From contig NZ_DLHR01000014.1 of NCBI RefSeq assembly GCF_002483315.1, positions 1-64,000 on the forward strand: 64,000 bases of DNA, written 5' to 3'. The stretch comes from Flavobacterium sp. UBA7663 (GTDB taxonomy: Bacteria; Bacteroidota; Bacteroidia; Flavobacteriales; Flavobacteriaceae). Within the stretch, counting starts at the first letter, position 1; every line of letters begins with the position of its first letter. This document shows positions 8,448-17,625 of this stretch, piece after piece. The position numbers and the translations under genes are program-made. The notes beneath the pieces are model-generated. The model ran no database searches, had not been told where the DNA came from, and saw nothing but the letters and a program-made list of their open reading frames with translations.

Positions 8448-9425
8448 TTAATCCAACGATTGATTTTCTTGATTCGCTAATTTTGAAATCTCTATATATT
8501 CTTTTGCCGAAATACTTCCATAATAGAAATTCAGCGGATTTACACGTTCTCCATTTTTAAACACTTCGTAGTGTAAATGTGGCGCCTGACTTCTTCCTGT
8601 ACTTCCCACATATCCAATAATATCTCCACGTTTTACTCTTTGACCTGGACGACAATTATATTTACTTAAATGCGCATACAATGTTTTATAGCCATAACCA
8701 TGATTCACTTCTATATGATTTCCGTATCCTGATAACGAAGCATCTGCTTTATAGACAACTCCATCTCCAGTAGCGTAAATTGGCGTTCCAGTTCTTGCGG
8801 TAAAATCCATTCCGTAATGGAATTTTCTAATTTTCGTAAATGGATCACTTCGATAACCATAACCCGAAGCCATTTGTTTTAAATCCTCATTCTTAACCGG
8901 TTGAATTGCTGGAATTGCTGCTAACAACTTCTCTTTTTGTTTTGCCAACGCTACAATTTCATCCAACGATTTGGATTGAATTACCAATTCTTTCGTTAAA
9001 ATATCCACACGTTTTGTTGTGTTTTCCATTAACTCCGAATTATTAAATCCTTGCAAATCTTTGTATCTGTTTACACCTCCAAAACCCGCTTTTCGTTCTT
9101 CTTCTGAAATAGGAGTTGTATTAAAATATATTCTATAAATATTGTTATCTCTATTTTCAATCGCTTCTAAAACTTCATTCATCAAATCCAGTTTCTTATT
9201 CAAAACCTTATAATTTAAAGCTAAAGCTTCAATTTCTCTCGCTTGAATTTTATCTTTTGGCGTTTCAAAATAACTGGTATTAATCAATAGCAAAAAAATC
9301 AAGAATCCAAACAAAGCCGAAGACACCAAAAACAAGACAACATAGCCAAACTTCTTCCTTTTTCTTGTCTGAATACGCTTGTAGGCTAAATTTTCTGAAT
9401 CGTAATAATATTTTACCTTCGACAT
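8448..9425 (-). CDS. M23 family metallopeptidase, membrane-anchored
   Basis: This is a peptidoglycan endopeptidase-like protein of 325 residues. It has a basic N-terminus, one membrane helix at about 28-48 (VVLFLVSSALFGFLIFLLL), a coiled region (about 60-170) and a C-terminal LytM/M23 domain. The zinc ligands are visible as HYGMD (H and D of the HxxxD motif) and HLHYE (HxH motif), with the YAHLS strand between. All ligands are present, so it may be an active DD- or glycine-type endopeptidase, or an activator of amidases. Membrane anchoring with a long helical spacer is common for cell-division or growth-linked M23 proteins. Confidence 0.92.
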   Translation of the reverse strand: MSKVKYYYDSENLAYKRIQTRKRKKFGYVVLFLVSSALFGFLIFLLLINTSYFETPKDKIQAREIEALALNYKVLNKKLDLMNEVLEAIENRDNNIYRIYFNTTPISEEERKAGFGGVNRYKDLQGFNNSELMENTTKRVDILTKELVIQSKSLDEIVALAKQKEKLLAAIPAIQPVKNEDLKQMASGYGYRSDPFTKIRKFHYGMDFTARTGTPIYATGDGVVYKADASLSGYGNHIEVNHGYGYKTLYAHLSKYNCRPGQRVKRGDIIGYVGSTGRSQAPHLHYEVFKNGERVNPLNFYYGSISAKEYIEISKLANQENQSLD

Positions 9426-9439
9426 AAATGAAAATATAC

Positions 9440-9447
9440 TATTTTTG
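9440..9447 (+). promoter_or_regulatory. Possible -7 element TATTTTTG for alaS
   Basis: TATTTTTG matches TAnnTTTG but lies 155 bases before the alaS ATG, so the leader would be long. No good TTG is placed upstream. It is weak support only. Confidence 0.25.
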
Positions 9448-9450
9448 TGC

Positions 9451-9485
9451 CAAATTTATTGATTGACATAGGTTATACGAACAAA
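9451..9485 (-). promoter_or_regulatory. Promoter of the M23 peptidase gene
   Basis: On the minus strand TAAATTTG (9458-9451) matches TAnnTTTG. TTTG (9485-9482) lies 23 bases upstream as a possible -33. The gene starts at 9425. Confidence 0.35.
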
Positions 9486-9601
9486 TTTAAGAAATGTTTC
9501 ATTCTAAAGCTATTTTATTTTTTAGTTGAGATATTTTTCGAAAATCTAATTCCAAATTCCTACTAAAATCAATAACCAAAACTTGAAATAACTAATTGAT
9601 A

Positions 9602-12238
9602 ATGAAATCACAAGACATTCGTAAACAGTTTTTACAATTCTTCGAATCTAACGGACACTTAATTGTTCCTTCTGCGCCAATCGTTTTAAAAGACGATCCA
9701 ACCTTGATGTTTAACAACTCGGGAATGGCCCAATTCAAAGAATATTTCTTAGGCAATGGAACTCCAAAAAGCCCAAGAATAGCCGATACGCAAAAATGTC
9801 TTCGTGTTTCTGGAAAGCATAATGATTTAGAAGATGTAGGTTTTGATACTTACCATCACACTATGTTCGAAATGTTAGGTAACTGGTCTTTTGGTGATTA
9901 TTTCAAAAGAGAGGCTATCAATTGGGCTTGGCAATTATTAACGGAAGTTTATAAAATTCCAAAAGAAAATTTATACGTTTCTGTTTTTGAAGGAAATCCA
10001 GATGAGAATGTTCCATTTGATCAAGAAGCTTGGGACATTTGGAAAGAATTAATTAGCGAAGACCGAATTATTTTAGGAAACAAAAAAGACAATTTCTGGG
10101 AAATGGGCGACCAAGGGCCATGTGGACCTTGTTCTGAAATTCACGTTGATTTACGTACCGAAGCTGAAAAAGCGTTAGTTTCTGGAAAAAGTTTAGTGAA
10201 TAACGACCATCCACAAGTAGTGGAAATTTGGAACAACGTATTCATGGAATTCAACCGTAAAGCTGATGGTTCACTAGAAAAATTACCAGCACAACACGTT
10301 GATACCGGAATGGGATTTGAGCGTTTGTGTATGGCATTACAAGGAAAAACATCAAACTATGATACCGATGTTTTTACACCGCTTATTGAAAAAGTAGAGC
10401 AAATTACAGGTTTAAAATACACTTCAAACGAAGTTAAAAACATATCAGAAGAACAAAACAAAACCAACATTGCTATTCGTGTAATTGTAGACCACGTTCG
10501 TGCGGTAGCTTTTGCTATTGCTGACGGACAATTACCATCAAATACTGGTGCTGGTTATGTAATTCGTAGAATTTTACGCCGTGCGATTCGTTACGGATTT
10601 ACGTTTTTAGGTACGAAAGAACCTTTCATTAATAAATTGGTAGAAGTGTTAGCGAATCAAATGGGCGAATTTTTCCCAGAGATTAAATCGCAACAACAAT
10701 TGGTTACCAATGTAATTCGTGAAGAAGAAGCGTCTTTCTTAAGAACTTTAGAACAAGGATTACAATTGTTAGATAAAGTAGTAGCTGAAACCTCTGGAAA
10801 AGAAGTTTCTGGTGCAAAAGCCTTTGAATTGTATGATACTTTTGGTTTCCCAATTGACTTAACGGCTTTAATTCTTCGTGAAAAAGGATACGATTTAGAT
10901 GAAGCTGGTTTCAATGTTGCGATGCAAGAACAAAAAGCCCGTTCACGTGCCGCTTCTGAAGTTTCTACTGAAGATTGGAACGTTTTGATTCCAGGAAATG
11001 TAGAAACGTTTGTGGGTTATGATAAAACCGAGAATGAAGTAAAAATTACACGTATTCGTAAAGTAGATTCTAAAAAAGATGGTGTTTTGTACCAAATTGT
11101 TTTAGATAATACGCCGTTCTATCCAGAAGGTGGTGGACAAGTTGGTGATAAAGGAACGTTAGTTTCGGCAAATGAAACGATTGAGATTATTGATACGAAA
11201 AAAGAAAACAACTTAATATTACATTTCGCAAAACAACTTCCAGAAAATATTGAAGCTGGATTTGTAGCTAAAGTAAAGACCGATTTAAGAACTTCGACTT
11301 CTAAAAATCACTCGGCTACGCATTTGATGCATTTAGCTTTGAGAACTATTTTAGGAACACATGTGGAGCAAAAAGGTTCGTTAGTAAATCCAAATTATTT
11401 GCGTTTTGACTTTTCGCATTTTTCTAAAGTTTCTGATGAAGAATTACGTCAGGTGGAAGCAAGTGTGAATCAACAAATCGAAGCACAATTACAATTGGTA
11501 GAACATAGAAATATTCCAATCAAAGAGGCATTAGATAAAGGTGCAATGGCTTTGTTTGGTGAAAAATATGGTGATTCTGTTCGTATGATTGAATTTGGTG
11601 ACAGTAAAGAGTTATGTGGTGGAATTCACGTTAAAAATACAGCTGAAATTTGGCATTTCAAAATTGTTTCAGAAGGAGCTGTTGCTGCTGGAATTCGTCG
11701 TATAGAAGCTATTACGGGTGATGCTGTGAAAGATTTTTACACTTCGCAAGAAAACACGTTAGCGGAAATCAAAGAAGTATTGAAAAATCCGCAAGATGTT
11801 TTAAAATCCGTTGCTTCATTACAAGATGATAATGCAAAGTTAAAAAAACAATTAGAGCAATTAGTAAAAGAAAAAATCGAAGGATTAAAAAATACATTAG
11901 TTGCTGATTTCCAAGAAATAAATGGAATCAACTTTTTAGCAAAACAAGTAGATTTATCTATGAGTTCAACTAAGGATTTAGCGCAAGCTATTGGAACTTC
12001 AAAACCAAATGCTTTTGTATTCTTAGCTTCAATTGAAGATAATGCACCAAATATTCATTGCTATATTTCAAAAGAATTAGTCGCTGAAAAAGGATTAAAC
12101 GCTGGAAACGTAATTAGAGAATTAGGAAAATTCATCGACGGAAATGGTGGTGGACAACCTTTCTTCGCATCAGGAAAAGGAAAAAATGTGAATGGAATTA
12201 ATGAGGCTTTGGAGAAAGTTGTTGAATTTGTAAAATAG
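9602..12238 (+). CDS. alaS: Alanine--tRNA ligase
   Basis: AlaS charges tRNA-Ala. The 878-residue product has the class II catalytic core (about 1-240, with [15 protein letters not shown] and the [10 protein letters not shown] motif), the tRNA-recognition region, an editing domain, and a C-terminal coiled-coil and DHHA1 domain (about 730-878, including [12 protein letters not shown]). The editing-site zinc ligands are present: H570 and H574 in [10 protein letters not shown]673 and H677 in CGGIHV. The longest frame starts at a TTG at 9596; the ATG at 9602 gives the usual [10 protein letters not shown] start. The gene is monocistronic and ends at a hairpin. Confidence 0.98.
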   Translation: MKSQDIRKQFLQFFESNGHLIVPSAPIVLKDDPTLMFNNSGMAQFKEYFLGNGTPKSPRIADTQKCLRVSGKHNDLEDVGFDTYHHTMFEMLGNWSFGDYFKREAINWAWQLLTEVYKIPKENLYVSVFEGNPDENVPFDQEAWDIWKELISEDRIILGNKKDNFWEMGDQGPCGPCSEIHVDLRTEAEKALVSGKSLVNNDHPQVVEIWNNVFMEFNRKADGSLEKLPAQHVDTGMGFERLCMALQGKTSNYDTDVFTPLIEKVEQITGLKYTSNEVKNISEEQNKTNIAIRVIVDHVRAVAFAIADGQLPSNTGAGYVIRRILRRAIRYGFTFLGTKEPFINKLVEVLANQMGEFFPEIKSQQQLVTNVIREEEASFLRTLEQGLQLLDKVVAETSGKEVSGAKAFELYDTFGFPIDLTALILREKGYDLDEAGFNVAMQEQKARSRAASEVSTEDWNVLIPGNVETFVGYDKTENEVKITRIRKVDSKKDGVLYQIVLDNTPFYPEGGGQVGDKGTLVSANETIEIIDTKKENNLILHFAKQLPENIEAGFVAKVKTDLRTSTSKNHSATHLMHLALRTILGTHVEQKGSLVNPNYLRFDFSHFSKVSDEELRQVEASVNQQIEAQLQLVEHRNIPIKEALDKGAMALFGEKYGDSVRMIEFGDSKELCGGIHVKNTAEIWHFKIVSEGAVAAGIRRIEAITGDAVKDFYTSQENTLAEIKEVLKNPQDVLKSVASLQDDNAKLKKQLEQLVKEKIEGLKNTLVADFQEINGINFLAKQVDLSMSSTKDLAQAIGTSKPNAFVFLASIEDNAPNIHCYISKELVAEKGLNAGNVIRELGKFIDGNGGGQPFFASGKGKNVNGINEALEKVVEFVK

Positions 12239-12265
12239 AAAAAATAGAAAGATTCTAAATTATTT

Positions 12266-12304
12266 AAAAACCTACTTAGAAACAAAACCTTTGTAGGTTT
12301 TTTT
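12266..12304 (+). terminator. Terminator of alaS
   Basis: AAAAACCTAC (12266-12275) pairs with GTAGGTTTTT (12293-12302) around a 17-base loop, ending in a T run. The loop is long but the stem and T run are clear. Confidence 0.65.
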
Positions 12305-12336
12305 CTATATTAGCAACAAATTAAACAAAACAAAAA

Positions 12337-13110
12337 ATGAAAAAACTACTTTGCCTTTTTAGTACAGTTGCACTTACTTTAATTTCATGTTCTAGCGAAG
12401 ATGATACATCAACTTCGTCTGGAACCCAATTAACAAAAATTATTGAAACCTATGACGACGGGACTGTTGAAACAGTTAGTTTTGAATACAATGGAAATAA
12501 AATTGTTAATGTAAGTTCTGATTTAGACTTTAGAGACGAAACAATCTACACTTATACTGGAGATTTAATTACTAAAGAAGAATATTTTTTCGATGATGGT
12601 GCAGGTTTTTCTTTCGAAGAGGTTATTGATTATGAATATGACTCAAGTAGTAGATTGATTAAATCAATCAGAACTGATGAAGATGGCGAAATAGAAATAG
12701 ATGACTTCACATATAACTCAAATGGAACAGTTTCTTTTATTACAACAGCAAATAGTACCACAGTAGCTTCTGGAACAATTTATTTTAATGGAAATCAACC
12801 ATACAAAAAAGAAATAACTGAAAACCCAGGGACAGCTTTTGAAGTGAGCTGGGTTGAAGAAACTACATTTGATAGTAAGATAAGTCCATTTACTAATGTA
12901 ACTGGTTTTGCTAAAATTGCTATTGGAACACCAAAATACACAAGAGGTTATCCTGGAATAGTTAATAATTCTTTAGATTTTTCAATTGATGACAATCTTG
13001 ATGATAGCTCAAGTTATACATACAATAGTAATGACATGCCTGCTACTGAAACTTATATAGATTTTGATAATAGTGATAATAATTCCACTATACAATATAT
13101 TTATAATTAA
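12337..13110 (+). CDS. Secreted lipoprotein with YD-like repeats, unknown role
   Basis: The 257-residue product has a lipoprotein signal peptide with lipobox LISC, putting the lipid-bearing Cys at residue 18, followed by a Ser/Asp/Thr-rich linker. The mature part is acidic and has repeated strands of the form YEYDSSSRLIKSIRTDEDGE and YTGDLITKEEYFFDDG, which resemble the YD/RHS-type beta-strand repeats found in many Bacteroidota lipoproteins. Few charges are basic, so the protein is strongly acidic. It is flanked by terminators on both sides and therefore a single gene. No function can be named. Confidence 0.8.
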   Translation: MKKLLCLFSTVALTLISCSSEDDTSTSSGTQLTKIIETYDDGTVETVSFEYNGNKIVNVSSDLDFRDETIYTYTGDLITKEEYFFDDGAGFSFEEVIDYEYDSSSRLIKSIRTDEDGEIEIDDFTYNSNGTVSFITTANSTTVASGTIYFNGNQPYKKEITENPGTAFEVSWVEETTFDSKISPFTNVTGFAKIAIGTPKYTRGYPGIVNNSLDFSIDDNLDDSSSYTYNSNDMPATETYIDFDNSDNNSTIQYIYN

Positions 13111-13130
13111 AAATTAAGCTCCTTAAAAAG

Positions 13131-13167
13131 AAAAATCCCGAAAAGCCAAAAACTTATCGGGATTTTT
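13131..13167. terminator. Bidirectional terminator between the lipoprotein and RidA-like genes
   Basis: AAAAATCCCGA (13131-13141) pairs with TCGGGATTTTT (13157-13167). The stem ends immediately before the stop codon of the convergent gene and has runs suited to both strands. Confidence 0.85.
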
Positions 13168-13539
13168 TTATTCTATAACAGCAATTGCTTCAATTTCAAT
13201 CAACCATTCTTTTCTACCTAAACTTTCCACTCCAACCAAAGTACTTGCTGGATAATTTTCATTACCTAGAAATTCTTTTCTGACTTTTCTAAAAATAGGT
13301 AAGTCGATTTCTGGATTAAAATTTACGATGTAGGTATTCATTTTTACTACATCTTTAAAAGTAGCATTGCAATTTTCAAGTTGCTTTTCTAAATTTTGAA
13401 ATGTGGCAATGGTTTGTGCTTCTAAATTTGCACCATCACCTATTTGTCCTGAAATGTAAAGCGTTTTAAAATTTCCTGTTTTTACTACAACCGTTTGAGA
13501 AAAACCTTCATTAGGTTCAATGTATTCTTTTTCAATCAT
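13168..13539 (-). CDS. RidA-superfamily protein lacking the deaminase arginine
   Basis: Canonical RidA hydrolyses reactive enamine/imine intermediates such as 2-aminoacrylate. This 123-residue protein has the fold landmarks: TLYISGQIGDGANLEAQ, DVVKMNTYIVNF, and IEIEAIAVIE at the end. In canonical RidA the segment reads YPARSCVEV, where the Arg (Arg105 in E. coli) is needed for imine hydrolysis; here it reads YPASTLVGV. The Arg is replaced by Ser, so it probably belongs to one of the Rid subgroups without this residue and may not be a deaminase. It stands alone, convergent with the lipoprotein gene. Confidence 0.88.
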   Translation of the reverse strand: MIEKEYIEPNEGFSQTVVVKTGNFKTLYISGQIGDGANLEAQTIATFQNLEKQLENCNATFKDVVKMNTYIVNFNPEIDLPIFRKVRKEFLGNENYPASTLVGVESLGRKEWLIEIEAIAVIE

Positions 13540-13593
13540 TTTTTAGCGAATTAAATCCTTAGTAAAAATACTGGTTTTTTGTAAAAAGTAGTT

Positions 13594-13601
13594 TAAATTT
13601 G
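13594..13601 (+). promoter_or_regulatory. -7 element TAAATTTG of the GSCFA gene
   Basis: TAAATTTG matches TAnnTTTG and lies 19 bases before the TTG start at 13621. No TTG is seen at a standard -33 distance. Confidence 0.45.
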
Positions 13602-13620
13602 AAGTCTAAACCTAAATGAT

Positions 13621-14574
13621 TTGCAATTCACTACCAAAATACCCATTCAAAAAAGCAATTTTCCAATTGATTACGATTCGAAAATCATGTTATTAGGTTC
13701 GTGTTTTGCTGAAAATATAGGTGAGAAATTTAACTATTTTAAATTCCAAACAACAGTAAATCCGTTTGGGATTGTTTTCAATCCAGTTTCGTTAGAAAAG
13801 TTAATTCGTCGTTGTGTTGTAAATAGAAAATTTACCGAAAACGATATTTTCTATTATAACGATTTATGGCATTGTTTTGAAGTCCATTCCGAATTATCAA
13901 ATTCGGATAAAAATACCTTTCTAAATTCTTTAAACGAATTAATTGATGCAACACATCAACAATTAAACGATTCAACTCACATCATCATCACATTAGGAAC
14001 GTCGTGGGTGTATAGAAATATAGAATCAAACGAAATTGTTTCCAATTGTCATAAAGTGTCGCAAAAGCAGTTTACAAAAGAATTACTTCCAATTAATCAA
14101 ATCGAAGAAAGTTTACAAAGTATCATTTCCATAATTCATTCGGTTAACCCAAATTGCAAATTTATTTTCACGGTTTCTCCAGTTCGTCACATAAAAGATG
14201 GTTTTGTGGAAAACACATTGAGTAAAGCGCATTTGATTACTGCAATTCATAAAACAATCAGCAGACTCCCATCACCCATCACCTATTTTCCTGCTTATGA
14301 AATCATGATGGATGAATTGCGTGATTATCGTTTTTATGGTGAAGACATGTTGCATCCCAATCAAACAGCTGTCGATTATATTTGGATTCAATTCTTTGAA
14401 AATTATATTTCGGAATCGGAATTTGGATTAATGAATGAAATTTGTACGATTCAAAAAGGATTAAAGCATCGCCCTTTTAATCCAAATACAGAAAGCCATC
14501 AAAAATTCTTAAATCAACTCGATTTAAAAATTAAAACCATTCAAAATCAGCTCCCTTTTGTAAAATTTTGTTAA
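13621..14574 (+). CDS. GSCFA domain protein
   Basis: The family is named after its GSCFAEN motif, found here at about residues 26-32. The 317-residue product also has the pattern TVNPFGIVFNP and later MLHPNQTAVDYIW, reminiscent of SGNH-type hydrolases. A GSC(F) Ser near the start and a DxxHP motif near residue 239 fit such a fold, but the substrate is unknown. There is no signal peptide, so it is cytoplasmic. The start is TTG: the protein begins MQFTTKIPI, as expected for the family. The nearby ATG at 13616 is in another frame and stops after 26 codons. Confidence 0.85.
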   Translation: MQFTTKIPIQKSNFPIDYDSKIMLLGSCFAENIGEKFNYFKFQTTVNPFGIVFNPVSLEKLIRRCVVNRKFTENDIFYYNDLWHCFEVHSELSNSDKNTFLNSLNELIDATHQQLNDSTHIIITLGTSWVYRNIESNEIVSNCHKVSQKQFTKELLPINQIEESLQSIISIIHSVNPNCKFIFTVSPVRHIKDGFVENTLSKAHLITAIHKTISRLPSPITYFPAYEIMMDELRDYRFYGEDMLHPNQTAVDYIWIQFFENYISESEFGLMNEICTIQKGLKHRPFNPNTESHQKFLNQLDLKIKTIQNQLPFVKFC

Positions 14575-14623
14575 AATACGGCAATTGTCGTATTTCATAA
14601 GTTTCCATTTTTTGTGAATTTTG
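14574..14623 (+). promoter_or_regulatory. Palindrome-controlled promoter 1 (before the secreted-protein operon)
   Basis: AAATACG (14574-14580), 8 bases, then CGTATTT (14589-14595) form a near-perfect 22-base palindrome whose centre is CAATTG. After exactly 22 bases from CGTAT comes GAATTTTG (14616-14623), a one-mismatch version of TAnnTTTG, and the ATG at 14652 follows 28 bases later. The same layout recurs at 17411-17460 and 20124-20173. The palindrome takes the place of a -33 element, as expected for an activator site. Inferred binder: the LuxR-type regulator at 19465-20121. Confidence 0.75.
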
Positions 14624-14651
14624 ATTTATTAATAATTAAAAAATCCCTATT

Positions 14652-15131
14652 ATGAAAACTTTAAAATTATCCCCATTCTTTTATCTATTTGTTTTATTAA
14701 TTTCTGTTCAATTTGCAACAGCTCAAAAGTTAGTTAATGCAGCTGAAGTAACTCCTTCACTCTTAAAAGAAACTTGCGACAACGCATATATAGAAATTGT
14801 AGAAGTTAAAGACACGTATATAAAAATTAAAAACACTTACAATGTTTATCTTGATATTGATTCAAGTAAGAGGTTCATTACATTTAGTAGCGTTTATAAT
14901 CTTGTTGACGGAGCTCCTAAAAGAGATGTTTTAGAATTAATAAACAAATTAAATGCTGAAGTAGCGTTAATCAAAACTTACTATTCAGAAAGCACAAACA
15001 CCATTACCTATTTCTATTATTTTTGGACTGAAGGTGGATTTACTCAAAAATCATTAATAAGTTCATTGCGTCTTTATAAGACTGCTTTAGATTTAACATT
15101 AGAAAAAGACACTGGCAAACTTATTAAATAA
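14652..15131 (+). CDS. Secreted protein, YbjN-like (weak)
   Basis: The 159-residue product has a clear signal peptide (about 1-24, ending FATAQ). The mature part has alternating strands and two helices: the stretch KRFITFSSVYNLVDGAPKRD, a helix ELINKLNAEVALIKTYY, strands TITYFYYFWTEGG, and a helix SLISSLRLYKTALDL. This order resembles the YbjN / type III secretion chaperone-like fold, but I assign it only weakly. It is the first gene of a three-gene operon of secreted proteins, 8 bases before the next gene, and is driven by palindrome promoter 1. Role unknown. Confidence 0.7.
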   Translation: MKTLKLSPFFYLFVLLISVQFATAQKLVNAAEVTPSLLKETCDNAYIEIVEVKDTYIKIKNTYNVYLDIDSSKRFITFSSVYNLVDGAPKRDVLELINKLNAEVALIKTYYSESTNTITYFYYFWTEGGFTQKSLISSLRLYKTALDLTLEKDTGKLIK

Positions 15132-15139
15132 AATTATTT

Positions 15140-15511
15140 ATGAAAATAAGAATTGCCTTTGTATTCCTTGTGATTACTCTTTTTTACAGCGAACACATTT
15201 GGTCTCAAAGACCCGTTCTTACCGACGAAGAAACAGTTTCCAAAATGGTAACAACCGAAATGCATGAAGTGTTTCAATCCTCTGATTTCATCAAAAAGAA
15301 AAACAAGAGATTTTCTGAAATAACTGGCAATATGACCATTGACATTACAGTAATTCAGAGCGGTAAAGTAGCCACTTTTTTTAAAGTAGATAGCACTATA
15401 AATGACATCGATTTTATAAACTTCATGTCGGAATACATTCTTACTCATAAATTTAAATTCAAATTAGAGAAGAAAAAAAGATACAAAATCAGATATGACA
15501 TATCATTTTAA
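15140..15511 (+). CDS. Small secreted protein, unknown
   Basis: This 123-residue protein has a signal peptide (about 1-22, ending IWSQ), then a helical segment (EETVSKMVTTEMHEVFQSSD). The C-terminal half is GNMTIDITVIQSGKVATFFK, then FINFMSEYILTHKFKFKLEK and KRYKIRYDISF. The last half has the strand-helix-strand shape and the GxxTIxITVxxxGKV pattern seen in TonB C-terminal-like domains, but it lacks a membrane anchor and proline region, so the likeness may be superficial. Middle gene of the operon; 18 bases separate it from the next gene. Confidence 0.68.
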   Translation: MKIRIAFVFLVITLFYSEHIWSQRPVLTDEETVSKMVTTEMHEVFQSSDFIKKKNKRFSEITGNMTIDITVIQSGKVATFFKVDSTINDIDFINFMSEYILTHKFKFKLEKKKRYKIRYDISF

Positions 15512-15529
15512 ACATTAAAAACAAAACTC

Positions 15530-17344
15530 ATGAAAAAATCATTTATTATGTATTCCCTTCTTATAGCAATTATAGGAACTACTCCTGCAACTGCTCAATT
15601 TGGGAAATTATTAGACAAAGTCAAAGGAAGTGGCGGTTCTAAAAAATCGGGAAGTTTTGCTACTGTATGGGAATCAGAATTTGGTAATAAAGCAACAAGA
15701 TTGGCCATAAATAATCATGACGGTTCTTACATTTTAGGCACAGATGATAACTCGGCCTCAGTATTAAACGGAGAAGGAAAACTAATTTGGAATGGTGATT
15801 ACAAAAACATCACAACAAATAAAACCAACAAATGTGAATATCAATATGCTATTTGGAAAGACAATGGCGGATATTTATTTTTATTTGACGAAAGAAAAAT
15901 GGGTACAGATCGTGTTGCCGTAATTGATATTGCTTCGGGAAAAGAATTATGGAATTCAGAATTGTATCAAAATCTACTTCCAAAAGGAACTAAATCAGAG
16001 GATGGTGCTGACCAAGGAGAATTGGAAACTGTAAAATATATTCATGAATTAGATGCCTTTTTAATTTCACAAAAAGCTTCTGTTATTTTAGTAAAGGCAA
16101 ATACTGGTGAGAAAATTTGGGAAACCAATCGATTCAAAGGGGGCGTTGGAAAATATATTTACGATGCGAAAAAGAATGAAATTATCATGGTGAATTTTAA
16201 ACCAACAGCATTAGGTGCTTTGTTTGCTGGATTTAAAAATCAAATGGTGAAATTAAACGCAAATAATGGTGAAATCATTTGGGAAAATACGTTTTTAGGA
16301 ACTGTAGAAAAAGAATTAGTTACTAGAAGAGCAATCTTAGATTTATGGATTAAAGGCGATAAAGTTTTCATGTACTTAAACGGATTACAAGTTTACAACA
16401 TTAATTCAGGACAAAAACTTTGGGAATCGGTGTATGAAAATGATATGGATGGCGGAGGCGGAGGCATGTTCTCTAATACCACTCAAAAAAAATATTATAG
16501 AACTATTGCTGACCCATTATTTACAGACAATGCCGTGTATATTGTAATGTTAGGCGGAAGAGATAGAGCTAAATACGTTCAAAAACACGATTTAGAAAGT
16601 GGTAAAATTATGTGGACTTCTGAGAAAATTACAGGTGCATTCTCTATGCCAAATATTTTCAGAACAGGCGACAAAGTAATTGTGCAAGTTGGAGGTAAAG
16701 TACAAGTTCAAGAATATAGAAAAGAACAACAACAAAGTTTGTACGGAGGAAGTTACACTTCTCATGTTCCTTACATTTATTGGGATTATAAAGCACAAAA
16801 AAATAGTTTAATAGCTATAGATGATAAAACAGGAACAACTTCTTGGCGCTCGGAAAAGTTTGACAAACGTATTACTGATTTCATCATTCATGAAAACAAA
16901 AATGTATTTGTTGGAGATGGAGATCAATTCTACTGTTATGATATTGCTTCGGGAAAACAAATTTTTGATGTAAAACACAACGATGCTGGTGTAGGTAAAG
17001 CTACCGACGTAATTGATTTTGGAGAAACTGTAATCGTATTATCTGAAAAAGGATTAGCGTCTTACAATAAAAAAGATGGTTCAAGAGCTTATGCAACAGA
17101 GAAAATCAGAGGTGTTGATTATTTCTACGATGTAAATGGAAATTACTTTTTACGCGACCAAAGAAACAGTAAAAATATCCTTCACGCTATTGATATGACA
17201 AATGGCGAAACAAAAGGCTCAGTTCAATCAAAAGGAAAAGGCGGAAGTCCTAGATATGGTGATGGTCTAGATATTACTGATGATGGTGAATACATTTTTG
17301 CTTTTAAAGGAAAAAAAGTGGAAAAAATAAAAGTAAACAATTAA
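15530..17344 (+). CDS. Secreted PQQ-like beta-propeller protein
   Basis: The 604-residue product has a signal peptide (about 1-23, ending ATAQF), a short Gly/Lys/Ser linker, and then a series of propeller blades marked by the repeat GxxxW: GKLIWNG, GKELWNSEL, GEKIWETNRF, GEIIWENTF, GQKLWESVY, GKIMWTSEK and GTTSWRSEK. This is the PQQ-like/BamB-like propeller. The residues of quinoprotein dehydrogenases that bind PQQ are not apparent, so it is probably a binding or scaffold protein in the periplasm or at the surface. Last gene of the operon; it ends at a very strong terminator. Confidence 0.83.
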   Translation: MKKSFIMYSLLIAIIGTTPATAQFGKLLDKVKGSGGSKKSGSFATVWESEFGNKATRLAINNHDGSYILGTDDNSASVLNGEGKLIWNGDYKNITTNKTNKCEYQYAIWKDNGGYLFLFDERKMGTDRVAVIDIASGKELWNSELYQNLLPKGTKSEDGADQGELETVKYIHELDAFLISQKASVILVKANTGEKIWETNRFKGGVGKYIYDAKKNEIIMVNFKPTALGALFAGFKNQMVKLNANNGEIIWENTFLGTVEKELVTRRAILDLWIKGDKVFMYLNGLQVYNINSGQKLWESVYENDMDGGGGGMFSNTTQKKYYRTIADPLFTDNAVYIVMLGGRDRAKYVQKHDLESGKIMWTSEKITGAFSMPNIFRTGDKVIVQVGGKVQVQEYRKEQQQSLYGGSYTSHVPYIYWDYKAQKNSLIAIDDKTGTTSWRSEKFDKRITDFIIHENKNVFVGDGDQFYCYDIASGKQIFDVKHNDAGVGKATDVIDFGETVIVLSEKGLASYNKKDGSRAYATEKIRGVDYFYDVNGNYFLRDQRNSKNILHAIDMTNGETKGSVQSKGKGGSPRYGDGLDITDDGEYIFAFKGKKVEKIKVNN

Positions 17345-17370
17345 TTTGTTTTTTATAGTTTGATTACTTT

Positions 17371-17408
17371 GAGTGGATTGATATGATATCAATCCACTCT
17401 TTTTTTTT
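17371..17408 (+). terminator. Strong terminator of the secreted-protein operon
   Basis: GAGTGGATTGATAT (17371-17384) and ATATCAATCCACTC (17386-17399) are perfectly complementary and are followed by nine Ts. The next transcription unit begins directly after it with palindrome promoter 2. Confidence 0.93.
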
Positions 17409-17410
17409 AC

Positions 17411-17460
17411 AAATACGTCAAATGTCGTATAGGAAATAGCCCGGTTTTAGTCGAATTTTA
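17411..17460 (+). promoter_or_regulatory. Palindrome-controlled promoter 2 (before the small membrane protein and sensor kinase)
   Basis: AAATACG (17411-17417), 8 bases (TCAAATGT), then CGTAT (17426-17430). After 22 bases comes GAATTTTA (17453-17460). The ATG of the 42-residue protein follows 22 bases later. Layout and spacing equal those of sites 1 and 3. Confidence 0.75.
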
Positions 17461-17482
17461 CGATACAAATAAAACCTGAATT

Positions 17483-17611
17483 ATGTCTAAATTATTCCTT
17501 ACAATCGAAACACTTAGTAAAAAGAAGGAATCTTTTGTTTTTATTTTTAGACTACTCGTTTTACTTTGTTTGCTATTAAATATTTATTATCTTATTTATG
17601 TAATACGATGA
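17483..17611 (+). CDS. 42-residue single-pass membrane protein
   Basis: This short frame (ATG 17483, TGA 17609-17611) encodes 42 residues. A polar, basic first half (MSKLFLTIETLSKKKESF) is followed by one hydrophobic helix (FIFRLLVLLCLLLNIYYLIY) and a final VIR. The ending LLLN-x-Y-x3-Y is shared with the 37-residue protein at 20195-20308, which also follows a palindrome promoter. That shared motif, the placement between a dedicated promoter and the sensor kinase, and a normal ATG support a real gene. It could be a regulator of the kinase or a stress peptide; function is unknown. Confidence 0.65.
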   Translation: MSKLFLTIETLSKKKESFVFIFRLLVLLCLLLNIYYLIYVIR

Positions 17612-17625
17612 TTTAAATCTAGTTT

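Noticed and set aside
9596..9601. TTG start for alaS
   Set aside because: The ATG two codons later gives the family N-terminus.
17594..17615. A further half-site AATACG near the end of the 42-residue gene
   Set aside because: No CGTAT follows at 8 bases; the match is only one arm.
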